A DNA stretch of 34,973 nucleotides from assembly GCA_013373125.1 (NCBI GenBank), contig JABXIK010000006.1, forward strand, positions 1 through 34,973, written 5' to 3'. Source of the stretch: Gammaproteobacteria bacterium (GTDB lineage Bacteria; Pseudomonadota; Gammaproteobacteria; Pseudomonadales; Oceanobacteraceae). How positions within the stretch are numbered: the stretch's first letter is position 1; every line of letters starts with the position of its first letter. A program made the position numbers and the translations under genes. Shown one piece after another: positions 26,118-34,632 of this stretch. The notes beneath the pieces are model-generated. The model was not told the DNA's origin. It ran no database searches and was given only the letters and a program-made list of their open reading frames with translations.

Positions 26118-26133
26118 TGGCACAGCCGTTGCT
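26118..26133 (+). promoter_or_regulatory. Sigma-54 (-24/-12) promoter of nirB
   Basis: TGGCACAGCCGTTGCT fits the consensus TGGCACG-N4-TTGCW at all positions but one, with GG and GC 12 bp apart. The predicted transcription start is near 26144, about 44 bp before the nirB ATG. Confidence 0.8.
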
Positions 26134-26187
26134 AAACACTAAGCAAATACGAACTTGCCCGCCCATTGATTCGGCATGGAGAGAGAC

Positions 26188-28731
26188 ATGACTAACAAAC
26201 AAAACCTCATCGTGATTGGTAACGGCATGGTGGGCCACAAATTTTTAGAAAGCTTGGTTGAACTAGAACAAGCACAAAACTACAACATCACTGTGCTGTG
26301 TGAAGAACCTCGTCCTGCGTACGATCGCGTTTATTTATCGTCTTACTTCTCTGGTAAAACCGCTGACGATTTAAGTTTGGTAAGCGAAGGTTTTTTTGAA
26401 GCAAACAACATTGACTTAAAACTTAACTGCAAAGCACAAAGCATTGATCGCACCGCCAAAAGCGTCACCACAGAATCCGGTGAAACCCTAAGCTATGACA
26501 AATTAATTCTAGCAACTGGTTCATTCCCATTTGTGCCTCCGGTTCCAGGACATGAACGTGATAACTGCCTTGTGTATCGCACCATTGAAGATTTAGAAGC
26601 CATTACCGCCGGTGCGAAAAATTCAAAAGTAGGCGTGGTAGTCGGTGGTGGCCTATTAGGCTTAGAAGCCGCTAAAGCACTTAAAGATTTAGGTTTAGAA
26701 ACTCATGTTGTGGAATTCGCGCCGCGCTTAATGGCAGTACAAGTGGATGAAGCCGGTGGCGCGCTGCTTAAAACCAAAATTGAAGAATTAGGTGTGAGGG
26801 TTCACACCAACAAAAACACGCAAAATATTACCGACGGCGACACCTGCCAGCACAAAATGGAATTCGCTGATGGCGAAAGCCTAGAAACCGATTTAATTTT
26901 ATTCAGCGCCGGTATTCGTCCACAAGACGCCATTGCTCGCGAATGCCAATTAGAATTGGGCCCTCGCGGTGGTATCCAGATTAATAATCACTGCCAAACG
27001 TCTGATGAAAATATTTACGCCATTGGTGAATGTGCGCTATGGGGCGGCATGATTTACGGTTTAGTGGCCCCTGGCTACAACATGGCTAAAGTAGCGGCTC
27101 AGCATTTATCTCAATGTGGCGATGCCACGTTTGAAGGCGCAGACATGAGTACCAAGCTTAAACTCATGGGTGTTGACGTAGCGTCTATCGGCGATTGCCA
27201 TGCTCGCACGGAAGGCGCATTAAGTTATGCCTATACCGATGAAGTGAATCAGGTTTACAAAAAAATTGTCGTCAGTGCCGATAAAAAATTATTGCTCGGT
27301 GCCGTAATGATTGGTGACGCCGAAGATTACGGCAACCTATTACAAATGGCGTTAAACAATATCGAATTACCTGCCAGCCCAGAAGCGCTCATTCTGCCAT
27401 CGTTAGATGGTGCCGCGAAACCTGTGCTCGGCCCAGACGCTCTGCCAGACACCGCACAGATTTGCTCTTGCTATGACGTTTCCAAGGGTGCCATTTGTTG
27501 TAGCGTACAAGACGGTGCACAAACCATTGGCGATGTAAAAGCCATTACCAAGGCCGGTACCGGTTGTGGTGGTTGTACCGCGCTTGTGACGCAAGTGATG
27601 AATAACGAACTCACTAAACTGGGTGTCGAAGTGAACACAGATATTTGTGAACACTTTGCTTATACCCGCCAAGATCTTTACAACATCATTCGCATCGAAG
27701 GCATTAAATCGTTTGCCGAACTGATCAACAAACATGGCAAAGGGCATGGTTGTGAAATTTGTAAACCGGCAGTGGGCTCTATGCTGGCTTCTTGCTGGAA
27801 CGAATACGTATTGGATGACAAACACATTGGCTTACAAGACACCAATGACATCTTTTTAGGCAACATGCAAAAAGACGGCACTTACTCTGTGGTGCCACGT
27901 GTTCCGGGGGGGGAGATCACACCTGAGGGCTTAATCGTTATTGGTCAAATTGCTAAAGACTATGGCCTGTACACAAAAATAACCGGTGGCCAACGCATCG
28001 ATTTATTTGGTGCACAACTGCATCAGTTACCGGATATCTGGCGTCGTCTCGTGGATGCAGGTTTTGAAACCGGCCACGCTTACGGTAAGTCACTGCGTAC
28101 CGTTAAATCTTGCGTCGGCTCCACCTGGTGTCGTTACGGTGTCGATGACTCGGTGGGTTTAGCCATCGAGTTAGAAAACCGCTACAAGGGTTTACGCTCG
28201 CCACACAAAATTAAATTTGCTGTATCCGGTTGTACCCGTGAATGTGCCGAAGCTCAATCCAAAGACGTGGGTGTTATTGCAACTGAAAATGGTTGGAATC
28301 TATACGTATGTGGTAACGGTGGTATGAAGCCCCGCCACACAGATTTATTAGCCCAAGGCTTAGATAAAGAAACCTTAATTAAATACATCGATCGCTTCTT
28401 AATGTTCTATGTGAAAACGGCCGATCGTCTACAACGTACCAGTGTTTGGATGGACAACCTAGAAGGCGGCTTAGATTACTTAAAACAAGTGGTACTAGAA
28501 GACAGCTTAGGCATGGCTGAAGAATTGGAAACCCAAATGGCAGCAGTTGTGGGTACGTATCAATGCGAATGGAAAACCACCATTGAGTCACCAGAAAAAC
28601 TGAAACGCTTTAGTCATTTCATCAACGCCGATCAGCCAGATGACAATGTGCAGTTTGTGAAAGAACGCGGACAAATTCGCCCAGCGAATGAAAACGAGCG
28701 AATCAACAAAGACAACCTAATTGCCATTAGT
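26188..28731 (+). CDS. nirB: Assimilatory NADH-nitrite reductase, large subunit
   Basis: Reduces nitrite to ammonium in the cytoplasm with six electrons from NADH. The protein has about 848 residues from the ATG at 26188. GGAG lies 6 nt before this ATG; an in-frame ATG at 26176 lies before the SD. Domains in order are the FAD/NAD pyridine-nucleotide reductase part with GNGMVG at 11-16 and VVGGGLLGLE; a BFD-type [2Fe-2S] domain with C426, C428, C460 and C463; and the siroheme/[4Fe-4S] half with C642, C648, C682 and C686. All cofactor ligands are present. An unusual run of eight G residues (27906-27913) lies in the coding region. nirD follows after about 10 bp. Confidence 0.97.
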
Positions 28732-28743
28732 TAAGGATTAATC

Positions 28744-29070
28744 ATGAGTAACTTTATCGACGTATGCGCATTAGACGATATTAATCTGGATACAGGTGTC
28801 TGTGCGTTAGTTAACAACGAACAAGTGGCGATCTTTCGCCCAGCTGCCAGCGGCACTTTATTCGCGATCAATAACTATGATCCCATTGGCAAAGCCAACG
28901 TTCTAAGCCGTGGCTTGATCAGCGACGTGAAAGGTCACTTAACCGTGGCCAGCCCGTTATACAAACAACATTACCGTTTAGATAACGGTGAATGTTTAGA
29001 AGATGAAAACGTGCGCGTGACAACCTACCAAACCAAGGTAGAAAACAATCGCGTACTGGTGGCTGTGTAA
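28744..29070 (+). CDS. nirD: Nitrite reductase small subunit NirD
   Basis: Small partner of NirB. The 108-residue protein has the Rieske-like fold of NirD (segments CALVNNEQVAIFRP, LFAINNYDPIGKANVLSRG and VASPLYKQHYRLDNGECLE) but no CxH/CxxH cluster ligands, as is normal for this subunit. It starts about 10 bp after the nirB stop, so the two are cotranscribed and translated together. A strong terminator-like hairpin lies about 95 bp downstream of its stop. Confidence 0.96.
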   Translation: MSNFIDVCALDDINLDTGVCALVNNEQVAIFRPAASGTLFAINNYDPIGKANVLSRGLISDVKGHLTVASPLYKQHYRLDNGECLEDENVRVTTYQTKVENNRVLVAV

Positions 29071-29131
29071 ACAGCCATAACCGACTTAAACAATGCGGCG
29101 TTTTACATAAGCCCTTTGGCAAAACGTAAAA

Positions 29132-29146
29132 TTAAGCATCGCTTAA
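29132..29146 (+). promoter_or_regulatory. Small hairpin before the nirD-nasC terminator
   Basis: TTAAGC-ATC-GCTTAA is a perfect 6-bp inverted repeat with a 3-nt loop, 17 bp before the strong hairpin at 29163. Alone it is weak. It is listed because a two-stem leader is common where antitermination controls nitrate genes. It could be chance. Confidence 0.25.
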
Positions 29147-29162
29147 GGTAGAGACCCCTTTT

Positions 29163-29198
29163 GGGCCGTCGTTTGCCTAATCCGACGGCCCCTTTTTT
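29163..29198 (+). terminator. Intrinsic terminator between nirD and the nitrate reductase genes (possible attenuator)
   Basis: GGGCCGTCG pairs with CGACGGCCC over 9 GC-rich bases with an 11-nt loop, followed by C and six T residues. Only 35 bp separate the T-tract from the next ATG, too little for a normal promoter. Expression of the downstream genes must therefore read through or be regulated here. A short CCC-TTTT-GGG stem (29156-29165) would compete for the base of the stem. Confidence 0.85.
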
Positions 29199-29233
29199 CT
29201 GCCTTACATTGAATCCCTAACAAAGAGCAAACC

Positions 29234-30496
29234 ATGACAGCCAAATTAGTGATTATTGGCAACGGTATGGCCGGCGCCAAGTTATTAGAAGAGTTAACGG
29301 CCAACGATCATGCCTACGACATTACGGTATTCGGTAATGAGCCTTACGGTAATTACAATCGCATCATGCTGTCTCCTTTGTTAGCCGGTGAGAAAACCAT
29401 TAATGACATCATGATTTTTGATCGCCCTTGGTATGAGCAACATGGCATTTCGTTGCAAGCAGGTGAAGACAAAACCGTGGTGAAAATTGATCGACTTCGC
29501 AAACGTGTGATTACCAAGGACGGCGAGATCACCCCTTATGATCGACTGGTGATTGCCACTGGTTCCAACCCTTTCATGCTACCCATTGAAGGCGCTGACC
29601 TGGATGGCGTCATGAGCTTTCGCGATATTCGTGACGTAGAGAATATGATCTCTCTATCTAAGCGTCATAAAAAAGCTGTGGTCATCGGCGCAGGTTTATT
29701 AGGTTTAGAAGCCGCAATGGGATTAACCGATCGCGGCATGGATGTGACGGTCGTGCATAACACCAACATTCCATTAAACCGCCAACTGGATGAAGAAGCC
29801 GGTTCATTATTACAACACGCATTAGAAACCCGTGGGCTGAACTTTAAAATGAACGCCAGCACATTAGCGTTAAAAGGCCAGGAACGTGTGGAAAAAATTT
29901 GCTTTGCCGATGGCAGCGAATTAGAAGCAGACATGGTCGTCATGGCTATTGGCATTCGCCCTAACATTCAATTGGCACAAGATTGCGGATTATATTGTCA
30001 AAACGGCATTGTGGTTAGCGATACGCTACAAACCTATGATCCAAGTATTTATGCTCTGGGTGAATGCATTGAGCACAGAGGTGAAACCTTTGGATTAGTG
30101 GCCCCTCTTTATGATCAAGCCAAGGTACTGGCCAATCATTTAAGCGAGCACGGTGTGGCGCAGTTTCAAACCTTACCAACGGCGACAAAATTAAAAGTCA
30201 CTGGCATTCATTTATTTTCTGTGGGTAATTTTTTAGGCACAGACACCAGCGAATCCATTATCTACCGTCATTCGCAACAAGGCGTATATAAGAAAATTGT
30301 AATCGAAGACAACCAAATCATTGGCGCGGTATTATACGGGGACACCCAAGAAGGGCCGTTTTATCATGAGTTATTGGATCAACAAATGGACATCCGCCCT
30401 ATTCGCCCCTATTTAATGTTTGGCCAAGCGCTATGCGAAGCACAAAGCGAGATCATGACTTCGACCACACAAAACAACACTGAGGTCGCAGCATGA
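29234..30496 (+). CDS. nasC: FAD/NAD(P)H-dependent electron-transfer subunit of assimilatory nitrate reductase
   Basis: Passes electrons from NAD(P)H to the molybdenum nitrate reductase encoded next (nasC in Klebsiella, nasB in Bacillus). The 420-residue protein is a two-dinucleotide-fold reductase related to the N-terminal half of NirB: FAD motif IGNGMAG at 8-14, NAD motif VVIGAGLLGLEAA near residue 155, and TYDPSIYALGEC for the FAD ribityl contact. It has no [2Fe-2S] domain of its own; the partner NasA carries one. Its stop overlaps the nasA start (ATGA). Substrate pyridine nucleotide is not clear from sequence. A general rubredoxin-type reductase is the alternative, but the position argues against it. 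Confidence 0.88.
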   Translation: MTAKLVIIGNGMAGAKLLEELTANDHAYDITVFGNEPYGNYNRIMLSPLLAGEKTINDIMIFDRPWYEQHGISLQAGEDKTVVKIDRLRKRVITKDGEITPYDRLVIATGSNPFMLPIEGADLDGVMSFRDIRDVENMISLSKRHKKAVVIGAGLLGLEAAMGLTDRGMDVTVVHNTNIPLNRQLDEEAGSLLQHALETRGLNFKMNASTLALKGQERVEKICFADGSELEADMVVMAIGIRPNIQLAQDCGLYCQNGIVVSDTLQTYDPSIYALGECIEHRGETFGLVAPLYDQAKVLANHLSEHGVAQFQTLPTATKLKVTGIHLFSVGNFLGTDTSESIIYRHSQQGVYKKIVIEDNQIIGAVLYGDTQEGPFYHELLDQQMDIRPIRPYLMFGQALCEAQSEIMTSTTQNNTEVAA

Positions 30497-33207
30497 ATGT
30501 GATTGCCAAGTCTTTAGGCTCAAGCACACACACCAAACATACTACTTGCGCTTACTGTGGCGTGGGTTGTGGTATTGAAGCCAGCATCAACGAAAAAGAT
30601 CGCAGCATTAAAGTAAATGGATTAGCTGAGCATCCTGCCAACCTTGGTCGCCTATGCTCTAAAGGCAGTGCGTTAGATCAAACCATCTCGCTTAACGAGC
30701 GCCTTCTCGAACCTAAAATCAATAATGAAACCGTCTCATGGGATGCAGCCTTAGATAAAGTAGCAAACGGCTTCAAAAATATTATTGAACAACATGGCCC
30801 TGATGCGGTGGCGTTTTATGTTTCCGGACAATTACTCACCGAAGACTATTACGTCGCCAACAAATTAATGAAGGGCTACATCGGCAGTGCGAATATCGAT
30901 ACCAATTCGCGCTTATGCATGTCTTCTTCTGTGGTTGGTCATAAACGTGCCTTTGGTACCGACACGGTTCCAGGTTGCTATGATGATTTTGAACACGCCG
31001 AACTTATTACACTGGTTGGATCTAACACCGCCTGGTGTCACCCGGTTTTATTTCAACGCATTAAAAAATACAAAGAAAACAATCCTCATGTAAAAGTGGT
31101 GGTGGTTGATCCACGTCGCACCCAAACCTGTGACATCGCAGATTTACATCTACCCATTAATTTAGGCACAGACGTGTGGCTGTTTAATGGTTTGCTGAAT
31201 GCTCTAAACCTGCAAAATAAAATTCATTCGGATTATGTACAGCAACACTGCGACGGCTTAGACGACGCACTGGCGCAAGCACAAAAAAGCGCCGGAGATA
31301 TGGCCACACTGGCAAACAACTTAGGCGTGAATATCGATGACTTAACTCAGTTTTATAACTGGTTTTGCCAAACCGAAAAAAGCGTCACCTTATATAGCCA
31401 AGGAGTGAACCAATCCAGTTCCGGCAGCGATAAAGTAAACAGCATTCTTAACTGCCATCTAGCAACAGGCCGCATTGGTAAGCCGGGCATGGGGCCGTTT
31501 TCCATGACAGGACAACCCAATGCCATGGGCGGTCGTGAAGTAGGTGGTCTTGCCAACACATTAGCGGCCCACATGGATTTTACGGAAGATAACGTCCAGC
31601 GCGTGCAACGTTTTTGGCAAGCGCCTAACATGGCAACGCAAAACGGCTTAATGGCCGTGGATATGTTTAACGCCATCGAATCTGGAAAAATTAAAGCCGT
31701 TTGGGTCATGGCCACCAACCCAGTGGTGAGTTTGCCCAATGCCGATCAAGTCAAACGCGCATTAGAAAAATGCGAGTTAGTCGTCATCAGTGATTGCATA
31801 GATCAAACCGATACTGGAGATTTTGCTCATGTGAAATTACCGGCCACAGGCTGGAGCGAAAAAGACGGCACCGTGACCAACAGTGAACGTCGCATCAGCC
31901 GACAGCGCAGTTTATTTCCTCCTGCATGCCACGCCATGCACGACTGGCAAATTATTTGTGAAGTGGCCAAGCGCATGGGCTTTCACGATGCTTTCAACTA
32001 TCAAACCCAAGCGGATATTTTCCGTGAACATGCCGCGCTTTCTGGCTTTGAAAACTCAAGTGCGGCTAATCACAAATTACGTGACTTCGATATCAGCGCG
32101 TTTGCCCAATTAAGCAATGACGAGTACGAGCATTTGCAGCCCATTCAATGGCCAGTGAATAACGATTTTCCTAATGGTCGTGATCGCTTTTTTGCCAACG
32201 GTGAATTTTTTACTGAAAATCGCAAAGCCAAACTCTTAGCCATTGAACCTAAATTGCCGAAAAACTTACCCAGCAATGATTATCCACTGCGCTTAAATAC
32301 AGGCCGCATTCGCGATCAATGGCACACCATGACGCGCACTGCATTGGCTGCACAGCTTAATCAACACATCAGTCAACCTTATGTAGAAATGCATGCCGAT
32401 GATGCCAAACAGCACAAACTGTTAGAGGGCGAACTGGTACGTGTACACAGCAAGTGGGGAGAAATGCTGGCTCCGGTGACGATTAATTCTCAGCTTAAAT
32501 CCGGTGACATTTTTGTGCCCATGCACTGGACAGCAAAACTGTCACGCACGGGTCGTGTTAACCCTGTTGTCAACCCAGAGGTGGACCCATTTAGTAAACA
32601 ACCGGAAAGCAAACACACTCCCGTACAGGTAAGCCCTTATCAAGCCGCTTGGTTTGGCTTTGTATTAAGCCGCGAAGAAGTCACCTGGCCAGAATGCGAT
32701 TACGTGGTGAGTGCCAAGGGCTCATCCCATACTCGCTTAGAACTCGCCCACAGCAAAACGTTAAACAACCCCATTCAAACCATGTTGCAATGGCTCGGGT
32801 TTGAGAATGAACAGGCTTTGCAAGCACAAAACCTTGAACTATTAAGCTTTGAAGACCCTGCATTAAGCACATATCGCATTGCCTTGATCGACAACAACAA
32901 GCAATTACATGCCGTGGCCATGTTGGCGCCAGATACACAATTGCCTGAGCGCACTTGGCTTGCCAGTCAGTTTGCACAACCTGAACTGAATGATCGCGCT
33001 CGCATGGCATTACTAAGCGGTTACGCTCCCGCGGGTGAGGACATTGGCCGTATTGTCTGCGCCTGCTTTAGCGTGGGAGAAAACACCATCGCCAAAGCGG
33101 TAAAAAAAGGTTGCTGCTCCCCTCAATTGGTAGGAGAAAAGCTCAAAGCCGGCACCAACTGTGGCAGCTGTGTCCCTGAAATCAAGGCGATCATCGCTAA
33201 TGGCTAG
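30493..33207 (+). CDS. nasA: Assimilatory nitrate reductase, molybdenum catalytic subunit
   Basis: Reduces nitrate to nitrite in the cytoplasm for nitrogen assimilation. The 904-residue protein has the N-terminal [4Fe-4S] motif (C19, C22, C26, C55: CAYCGVGC to RLCSKG), the molybdenum ligand Cys142 in NSRLCMSSSVVG, the bis-MGD-binding blocks including MTGQPNAMGGREVGGLANT, and a C-terminal BFD-like [2Fe-2S] domain with C856, C858, C890 and C893. There is no twin-arginine signal, which agrees with a cytoplasmic enzyme. It overlaps the FAD subunit gene by 4 bp. The length agrees with the NasA type that carries the extra C-terminal domain. Confidence 0.97.
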   Translation: MNVIAKSLGSSTHTKHTTCAYCGVGCGIEASINEKDRSIKVNGLAEHPANLGRLCSKGSALDQTISLNERLLEPKINNETVSWDAALDKVANGFKNIIEQHGPDAVAFYVSGQLLTEDYYVANKLMKGYIGSANIDTNSRLCMSSSVVGHKRAFGTDTVPGCYDDFEHAELITLVGSNTAWCHPVLFQRIKKYKENNPHVKVVVVDPRRTQTCDIADLHLPINLGTDVWLFNGLLNALNLQNKIHSDYVQQHCDGLDDALAQAQKSAGDMATLANNLGVNIDDLTQFYNWFCQTEKSVTLYSQGVNQSSSGSDKVNSILNCHLATGRIGKPGMGPFSMTGQPNAMGGREVGGLANTLAAHMDFTEDNVQRVQRFWQAPNMATQNGLMAVDMFNAIESGKIKAVWVMATNPVVSLPNADQVKRALEKCELVVISDCIDQTDTGDFAHVKLPATGWSEKDGTVTNSERRISRQRSLFPPACHAMHDWQIICEVAKRMGFHDAFNYQTQADIFREHAALSGFENSSAANHKLRDFDISAFAQLSNDEYEHLQPIQWPVNNDFPNGRDRFFANGEFFTENRKAKLLAIEPKLPKNLPSNDYPLRLNTGRIRDQWHTMTRTALAAQLNQHISQPYVEMHADDAKQHKLLEGELVRVHSKWGEMLAPVTINSQLKSGDIFVPMHWTAKLSRTGRVNPVVNPEVDPFSKQPESKHTPVQVSPYQAAWFGFVLSREEVTWPECDYVVSAKGSSHTRLELAHSKTLNNPIQTMLQWLGFENEQALQAQNLELLSFEDPALSTYRIALIDNNKQLHAVAMLAPDTQLPERTWLASQFAQPELNDRARMALLSGYAPAGEDIGRIVCACFSVGENTIAKAVKKGCCSPQLVGEKLKAGTNCGSCVPEIKAIIANG

Positions 33208-33230
33208 GATTTAGGTGGCATTTCTCAACT

Positions 33231-33251
33231 AGCCCTAGTGGTTCTAGGGCT
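33231..33251 (+). terminator. Weak hairpin after nasA
   Basis: AGCCCTAG pairs with CTAGGGCT over 8 bp with a 5-nt loop, 24 bp after the nasA stop. No T-tract follows. The sequence just after it is TATAAT, so termination here would be weak and the site is shared with the ppa promoter. Confidence 0.4.
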
Positions 33252-33252
33252 G

Positions 33253-33258
33253 TATAAT
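33253..33258 (+). promoter_or_regulatory. -10 element, probable ppa promoter
   Basis: A perfect TATAAT lies 44 bp before the ppa ATG, preceded directly by TG. No good -35 hexamer is seen at the usual distance. The position suggests that ppa has its own promoter. Confidence 0.4.
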
Positions 33259-33302
33259 CCGCCCACCATTTTCTATCCACCTGATCGACTATAGGATTCC
33301 CC

Positions 33303-33839
33303 ATGAATTTTGATCAAATCCCAGTGGGCAAAGACGCTCCAGATGACATCTACGTAGCCATTGAGATTCCAGCGAACTCTAGCCCTATTAAGTACGAAAT
33401 CGACAAAGACATGGGCGGCGCATTAATGGTTGACCGTTTCATGGCTACCCCAATGTTCTACCCAGCGAACTACGGTTTCATCAACAAAACCCTAGCGGAT
33501 GACGGTGATGCCTTAGACGTTTTAGTTATTACTCCTTACCCAGTACAAGCGGGCTCAGTTATCCGTTGTCGTCCTGTTGGCGTTCTAAACATGACCGACG
33601 AAGCGGGTGAAGATGCTAAGTTACTTGCGGTTCCACACAGCAAGCTAACTAAGATGTATGACGACATCAAAGACATCAACGATGTACCACAACTACTTCG
33701 TAACCAAATCGCTCACTTCTTCGAGAACTACAAAGATCTAGAAGATGGCAAGTGGGTGAAAGTAGACGGTTGGGGCGATGCCGATGAAGCTCGTCGCGCC
33801 ATCGTTGGTGGCATTGCTGCATACGAAGCTGCTAAATAA
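33303..33839 (+). CDS. ppa: Inorganic pyrophosphatase (family I)
   Basis: Hydrolyses pyrophosphate from biosynthesis to phosphate in the cytoplasm. The 178-residue protein matches the E. coli-type family: [37 protein letters not shown], and the metal-binding signature DGDALD at 67-72. An SD-like AGGA lies about 7 nt before the ATG. The gene is followed by a strong terminator and by a decayed tandem copy of its own last 120 coding bases. Confidence 0.97.
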   Translation: MNFDQIPVGKDAPDDIYVAIEIPANSSPIKYEIDKDMGGALMVDRFMATPMFYPANYGFINKTLADDGDALDVLVITPYPVQAGSVIRCRPVGVLNMTDEAGEDAKLLAVPHSKLTKMYDDIKDINDVPQLLRNQIAHFFENYKDLEDGKWVKVDGWGDADEARRAIVGGIAAYEAAK

Positions 33840-33857
33840 TTCATCCTTGCTGATGAT

Positions 33858-33887
33858 AAAAAAGCCCGCACATTAGCGGGCTTTTTT
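33858..33887. terminator. Intrinsic terminator of ppa
   Basis: GCCCGC pairs with GCGGGC around an ACATTA loop, flanked by six A and six T residues, which extends the stem to 12 bp and makes it bidirectional. Confidence 0.92.
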
Positions 33888-33927
33888 GTGTCTATTGAAA
33901 AGCAAGCAAATCGCAACTTTCTACATT

Positions 33928-34049
33928 TCTTGGAGAACTACAAAGACCTTGAAGACGGCAAGTGAGGGAAAGTAGACGGTTGGGGCGATGCCGATGAAGC
34001 TCGTCGCGCCATCGTTGGTGACATTGCTGCATACAACGCTGATAAATAA
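33928..34049 (+). pseudogene. Remnant of a second ppa 3' end
   Basis: Read in the ppa frame this stretch gives [11 protein letters not shown], then a stop (TGA at 33963-33965 where ppa has a Trp codon), then [18 protein letters not shown] and DIAAYNADK up to a TAA in the same place as in ppa. It lacks the first about 140 codons, a start codon and an SD, so it cannot make a pyrophosphatase. Most differences are synonymous or at the end, so the duplication is fairly recent. Confidence 0.85.
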
Positions 34050-34067
34050 TTCATCCTTGTGGTGATA

Positions 34068-34097
34068 AAAAAAGCCCGCACTTTAGCGGGCTTTTTT
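34068..34097. terminator. Duplicated copy of the ppa terminator
   Basis: The same GCCCGC/GCGGGC stem with A and T tracts, now with an ACTTTA loop. It lies between the ppa remnant and the leftward GFA gene, whose stop is at 34120, and so can serve as that gene's terminator. Confidence 0.85.
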
Positions 34098-34119
34098 GTG
34101 TCTGCTACATCGAGTAATA

Positions 34120-34524
34120 CTATTTTGCTGTAGGCCCTTGAGGGTATTGCGGCTCCCCTTGATCTAACTGCAACCAGCTAGCCTTAGCTTCACAATAAAT
34201 TTGAAAACTGGGTTTTGGAATATGCCCATGTGTGACGGTTCCCACACGAATTCTCACTTGTTCTGGCATGTCCGTTCGCTGGCTATAAATAGGGCTGCCA
34301 CATTGACTGCAAAAATATCGAAACTTGTTTGAGCTGGACTCATAAGCAGACAACTTATCTTGCCCTTGAGTAATCTTAAATTGACGCCCATCTACCGGAG
34401 CGTTGGTGACAAATGCCGTACCTTGCGCCCGTTTACACTGATCACAGTGACACACGGCCAGCACATCTAATTCACCATTCAATTCATACTGAACATCACC
34501 ACACAAGCATGCGCCTTTTATCAT
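34120..34524 (-). CDS. GFA/CENP-V-fold zinc protein
   Basis: The 134-residue protein belongs to the glutathione-dependent formaldehyde-activating enzyme (GFA) family. Zinc-binding cysteines are C6 and C8 (CLC), C25, C27 and C30 (CHCDQC), and C72 and C75 (CSQC). Many members of the family are uncharacterised and only a few are linked to formaldehyde-glutathione chemistry, so substrate is not assigned. A perfect AGGAGG lies 4 nt before the ATG. No related gene is next to it. Confidence 0.88.
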   Translation of the reverse strand: MIKGACLCGDVQYELNGELDVLAVCHCDQCKRAQGTAFVTNAPVDGRQFKITQGQDKLSAYESSSNKFRYFCSQCGSPIYSQRTDMPEQVRIRVGTVTHGHIPKPSFQIYCEAKASWLQLDQGEPQYPQGPTAK

Positions 34525-34632
34525 GTCGCCTCCTTTACCCTGTCACTAAATAAACCTTTCACCATGCTAAGACATTGTGGTGGCAAAAAGCCATGGTCCT
34601 TTGTATGGTCTTAATAAAAAAGGATACCTCGT

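Larger units (their letters stand above)
33721..34103. repeat. Partial tandem duplication of the ppa 3' end and terminator
   Basis: Bases 33721-33893 recur at 33931-34103 with a constant offset of 210 bp, an exact multiple of three. By eye about ten substitutions separate the copies over the 120 coding bases, and one stretch of about 50 bases is identical. Just upstream, shorter matches (CAAATCGC at 33705 and 33907) suggest that the copied unit began a little earlier and then suffered an 8-base insertion. Confidence 0.9.

Noticed and set aside
27403..27825. 140-codon frame antisense to nirB
   Set aside because: It is fully inside nirB on the opposite strand, has no SD, and its composition is explained by nirB codon use.
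29071..29233. Canonical ANTAR two-hairpin target
   Set aside because: The hairpins have loops of 3 and 11 nt, not hexaloops with A at position 1 and G at position 4. A terminator is real, but an ANTAR site cannot be claimed.
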